Assembly (NCBI GenBank): GCA_030625885.1
Contig: DAOUPZ010000007.1
Coordinates: 1 to 64,000 of the forward strand
From: Clostridia bacterium
Lineage (GTDB): Bacteria; Bacillota; DAOUPZ01
DNA length: 64,000 nt
Direction: 5' to 3'
Part shown: positions 61,413 to 64,000 of the stretch, piece after piece
Layout of the letters: every line of letters starts with the position of its first letter
How positions within the stretch are numbered: position 1 is the stretch's first letter
Notes under the pieces: generated by a model
What the model was told of the DNA's origin: nothing
The model's input: only the letters and a program-made list of their open reading frames with translations
The model's database searches: none
Translations under genes and position numbers: made by a program

Positions 61413-63368
61413 TTACATCTTAATTTCTTCAGGAAAGGAACAAAAAAAAGTTGTACCTTTATTGACTGTGCTTCTTACACTTATTGCCCCTTTTAATAAA
61501 AGACTGAGCTTTTGTGTTAAGTAAAGGCCGAGTCCGGTTCCCCCTTTTTTACGAGAAACAGAGCCATCCACTTGACGAAAGGGTTCAAATATGGTCTGAA
61601 TATCCTCTTGATGAATACCAATACCTGTATCAGATACAGCAATATTAATCCTGGACGTACCATCTTCTAATAGAGTGGCTTGAGCTTCAAGTTTAATATT
61701 TCCCTTCTCTGTAAATTTAATGGCATTTCCGGTAAGATTGATAAGGATTTGCAATAGTTTTTGACGATCCGAACAAATAAAAATTTCCTTTGCATCTGAA
61801 GCGTTGACAAGATTTAATTGTTTGTTACGAGCCAAAGGTAATCCAATTTCAATAACTTCATCAATCAGCTCCACACAATTGAATGTTTCCAAAACCAAAT
61901 CTTTTTTCCCAGCTTCAATGGCAGAAATATCTAGGATCTCATTAATTAAATTTAGAAGGTGATGACCATTGCGCTCCACCGTTTGGAGATGTTTAATCTG
62001 TTTGGAGGGCAAGTTGTTTTTAGACTGTGTTAAAACAAGCTGTGTGAAGCCAATAATAGAATTCAATGGTGTGCGCAACTCGTGTGACATGGTGGACATA
62101 AACTCAGATTTTAAACGATTGGCCTCTCTTGCTTTATGCATGAGGACTTTTATTTGACTCATGGTCTTATTAAAACTATTGACTAATAGCCGCGTTTCTT
62201 CACAGTCTTGTTGATCAACATCACAAACAACAGAAAAATCACCTTCCCCTGCTCGCAGTAGTACTTCACGTATTTTATATATGGGCTTGGTAATACTTCT
62301 GCTGATACACAAAGCCATGAAAATAGCCATTATGATACCCAGCAATAATATAATAATAACCCACTGCTTGATTTGAATAAGACCTTTCAATATCTCTTTC
62401 TCTTGTACACCAACAGCTAATACAAAGCCATTGGTAAGATGGGAAAAAGCTATTTTTTTCTTTATACCGTCTTGAGCTATATAATCATAGAGTTTACTTT
62501 CATTATTTTCAAATACGGTTGCCATTTTAGGATAAATTTGATTCAGATCATTTCCGGCCTCTCGTATCCGATGAACCACATAATGTAAATCATTATCTAA
62601 AAGAAAAGCATAACAGGTATCATAAATACTAAGATCTAATATTCTGTTTTTAAATCGCTCAAAATCGATATCAATACCTACAACCCCTAATAGAATATCA
62701 CCATCATAAATCGGCTTAACATAATCAGTCAGTTCTTTTCCGATCGGCTCCCAAAAATAAGGATCACTCCATACGCCCTGTCCTTCTTTAATGGGATGAT
62801 AATACCAGGTCATATTAGGATTATCAGAGTTAAAATCGCAACTCTGCAATGAGTTGTTTTTTACAAGTTGACCATTCCCTTTTTCATCCAGATAAAACAT
62901 TTCATATATTTTGTTATGAGATATTTCAGGATTGATCATTACATAAATACCCAGAATGTCCTCCATTTCTTCTGAATGTCGCTTAACCATACCCTCTACT
63001 TTTTTCACATATTTTTCAATATAGCTCGCATCTTGTGCAGCTAAATCATGGTCATAAATATTTTCAGCTGCTATACAAATAGCTTTTACAACACTTTCAG
63101 CTCTTATAATCGTTTTATCAATCTTATTGGCTTCCTCATTTACATGATAGAGCAAAATATTATTTGCTTCATTAACTACCGCTTTACTAATCACCTTATA
63201 ATCCATGATTGTAATGGATATGGCTACAATCAAAGTTGTAAATAAAATTGAAAAAATAATTTTTATGCTAATGCTATTTTTAATTTTAATATGATGATTA
63301 TTCTCCTTATTACTTCGGTCTTTTTTCGCCGTATTTTTTTCCCTTTCCATCATCATTATATCCATCAA
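61413..63368 (-). CDS. Membrane sensor histidine kinase with Cache domain (orphan)
   Basis: About 651 residues; several near-N-terminal ATG are possible. First membrane helix IIFSILFTTLIVAISITIM, an extracellular dCache domain of about 300 residues (SDPYFWEPIGKELTDYVKPI, GVVGIDIDFERF), second helix QWVIIILLLGIIMAIFMALC, HAMP, HisKA with FMSTMSHELRTPLNSIIGFT, and a HATPase_c domain (NLTGNAIKFTEKGNI, SDTGIGI, KGGTGLGL). No response regulator is adjacent, so the partner lies elsewhere. Confidence 0.93.
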   Translation of the reverse strand: MMDIMMMEREKNTAKKDRSNKENNHHIKIKNSISIKIIFSILFTTLIVAISITIMDYKVISKAVVNEANNILLYHVNEEANKIDKTIIRAESVVKAICIAAENIYDHDLAAQDASYIEKYVKKVEGMVKRHSEEMEDILGIYVMINPEISHNKIYEMFYLDEKGNGQLVKNNSLQSCDFNSDNPNMTWYYHPIKEGQGVWSDPYFWEPIGKELTDYVKPIYDGDILLGVVGIDIDFERFKNRILDLSIYDTCYAFLLDNDLHYVVHRIREAGNDLNQIYPKMATVFENNESKLYDYIAQDGIKKKIAFSHLTNGFVLAVGVQEKEILKGLIQIKQWVIIILLLGIIMAIFMALCISRSITKPIYKIREVLLRAGEGDFSVVCDVDQQDCEETRLLVNSFNKTMSQIKVLMHKAREANRLKSEFMSTMSHELRTPLNSIIGFTQLVLTQSKNNLPSKQIKHLQTVERNGHHLLNLINEILDISAIEAGKKDLVLETFNCVELIDEVIEIGLPLARNKQLNLVNASDAKEIFICSDRQKLLQILINLTGNAIKFTEKGNIKLEAQATLLEDGTSRINIAVSDTGIGIHQEDIQTIFEPFRQVDGSVSRKKGGTGLGLYLTQKLSLLLKGAISVRSTVNKGTTFFCSFPEEIKM

Positions 63369-63655
63369 CTCCCATAAACACGCTTATGTTTTTCAACATC
63401 GAATCGCTCTTTCAATTAGTAGATACCCTATTTAACCCGCTTAATACGTTTCATTGATTTAGAAAATCAGGTTCTCATGTTTCGAATTTAATAATTTCAT
63501 ATAAATATTATAATATAAAACATTAATATTTGGAATATTTTTAATAAAAAAGAAAATATTTACTAAATCAATAAAAAATAGCCAAAATCCTGTAATAATA
63601 TTATGAATACTGCAAATAATAAGCCGTGAAAAAATAATTAAAAGGAGGCTTATCC

Positions 63656-63904
63656 ATGAAAAAGAAAGTGGTTGTTGAAAACACATTGGGAGATGTTAAG
63701 AATTATCTTGGTCAACAAGGCTATGATGTTCGTACCATGTATCGTAATGATACCTTAGGGGCTATTACGAGTAATGAGTATCAGGCAATCGTTGTAGAAA
63801 ATATGAACAATGCTGCACAAAACCCAAGTACTTCCTCCCCAGTCATTGAAGCAGGCAGCTTAACACCCGAGCAAGTTTATGAGAAAATAAATAATCTACA
63901 ATAA
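63656..63904 (+). CDS. UPF0180 (YkuS) family small protein
   Basis: 82 residues with AAAAGGAGGCTTATCC before the ATG. Family pattern KVVVENTLGDVKNYLGQQGY at the start and AIVVENMNNAAQN in the middle, with a Pro/Ser-rich linker and a helical end (SLTPEQVYEKINNLQ). Function unknown; frequent in spore-formers. Confidence 0.88.
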   Translation: MKKKVVVENTLGDVKNYLGQQGYDVRTMYRNDTLGAITSNEYQAIVVENMNNAAQNPSTSSPVIEAGSLTPEQVYEKINNLQ

Positions 63905-63940
63905 AATGAAGGTGGACAATGTCCACCTTCATTTTATTGT
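63905..63940. terminator. Terminator after the UPF0180 gene
   Basis: AAAATGAAGGTGGACA pairs with TGTCCACCTTCATTTT. Confidence 0.9.
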
Positions 63941-63952
63941 AGATTATTTCTA

Positions 63953-64000
63953 TCAGATCACCTCATCATTTCCTTCTTTTTCTTTAAGCATTTGAATAAA
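63953..64000 (-). CDS. C-terminal end of a minus-strand gene entering from outside the window
   Basis: An open minus frame gives IQMLKEKEGNDEVI followed by TGA, right after a bidirectional terminator. Only 15 codons are visible, so it cannot be identified and might be chance. Confidence 0.35.
   Translation of the reverse strand, partial: FIQMLKEKEGNDEVI

Overview
The window looks like a chromosomal piece of an anaerobic, low-GC, probably spore-forming Firmicute (class Clostridia). Supporting signs are strong AGGAGG-type ribosome sites with many TTG and GTG starts, class III (oxygen-sensitive) ribonucleotide reductase, selenium and molybdenum supply genes typical of anaerobes with Se/Mo enzymes, an Agr-type peptide cassette, CgeB-like proteins, and no aerobic respiratory genes. 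I see no rRNA, tRNA, CRISPR array, transposase or phage gene. I cannot name the genus.

Layout. 1-7.5 kb: a very large secreted LamG/Ig/InlB-repeat surface protein (its C-terminus lies beyond the window), a MarR regulator with a perfect operator, a modC relic, and an SBBP beta-propeller protein split by a C9 tract. 7.6-9.7 kb: two paralogous cupredoxin proteins. 9.8-12.8 kb: GGDEF/HD-GYP protein, agrD, agrB and a small membrane gene, all on the minus strand. 13-25 kb: zinc ribbon protein, thiamine pyrophosphokinase, two closely similar chemoreceptors (one behind a c-di-GMP-I riboswitch and terminator), a TetR/HlyD/ABC exporter operon, and a decayed GGDEF-EAL gene. 25-38 kb: ComFB, small orphan genes, a lipoamide-dehydrogenase homologue lacking one redox cysteine, lysA, an M29 aminopeptidase, a third chemoreceptor, an aminotransferase and crcB. 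38.8-46 kb: PocR-type two-component pair, nrdG and nrdD with three evenly spaced candidate NrdR boxes, and an amino acid permease. 46-50 kb: tandem CgeB-like genes and 5-formyl-THF cyclo-ligase. 50-58.8 kb: a trace-element island containing a class V aminotransferase, yedE, yedF and DUF3343 (selenium), then a Mop protein with an in-frame UGA, modC, modB, modA, a DUF364 protein and a molybdenum storage protein. 59-64 kb: MATE transporter, DUF1847 protein, a hybrid-looking orphan histidine kinase, and a UPF0180 protein.

How the genes work together. One theme is c-di-GMP and surface behaviour: a GGDEF/HD-GYP enzyme, a c-di-GMP riboswitch in front of a chemoreceptor, ComFB, large adhesin-like proteins and three chemoreceptors. 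The second theme is Se and Mo supply. Selenium-carrier genes sit beside a Mop protein that can only be made full length if UGA is decoded, and a hairpin fitting the bacterial SECIS pattern follows that UGA.

The intergenic DNA is unusual. (a) About 145-bp elements occur whose terminal helices differ in sequence between copies but keep complementarity around an invariant GGA/GGA internal loop. (b) A second family carries a 35-nt hairpin with compensatory changes. (c) Tracts of 105-160 bp can be read entirely in 7-base register, with a motif that drifts along the tract. No gene in the window explains these three.
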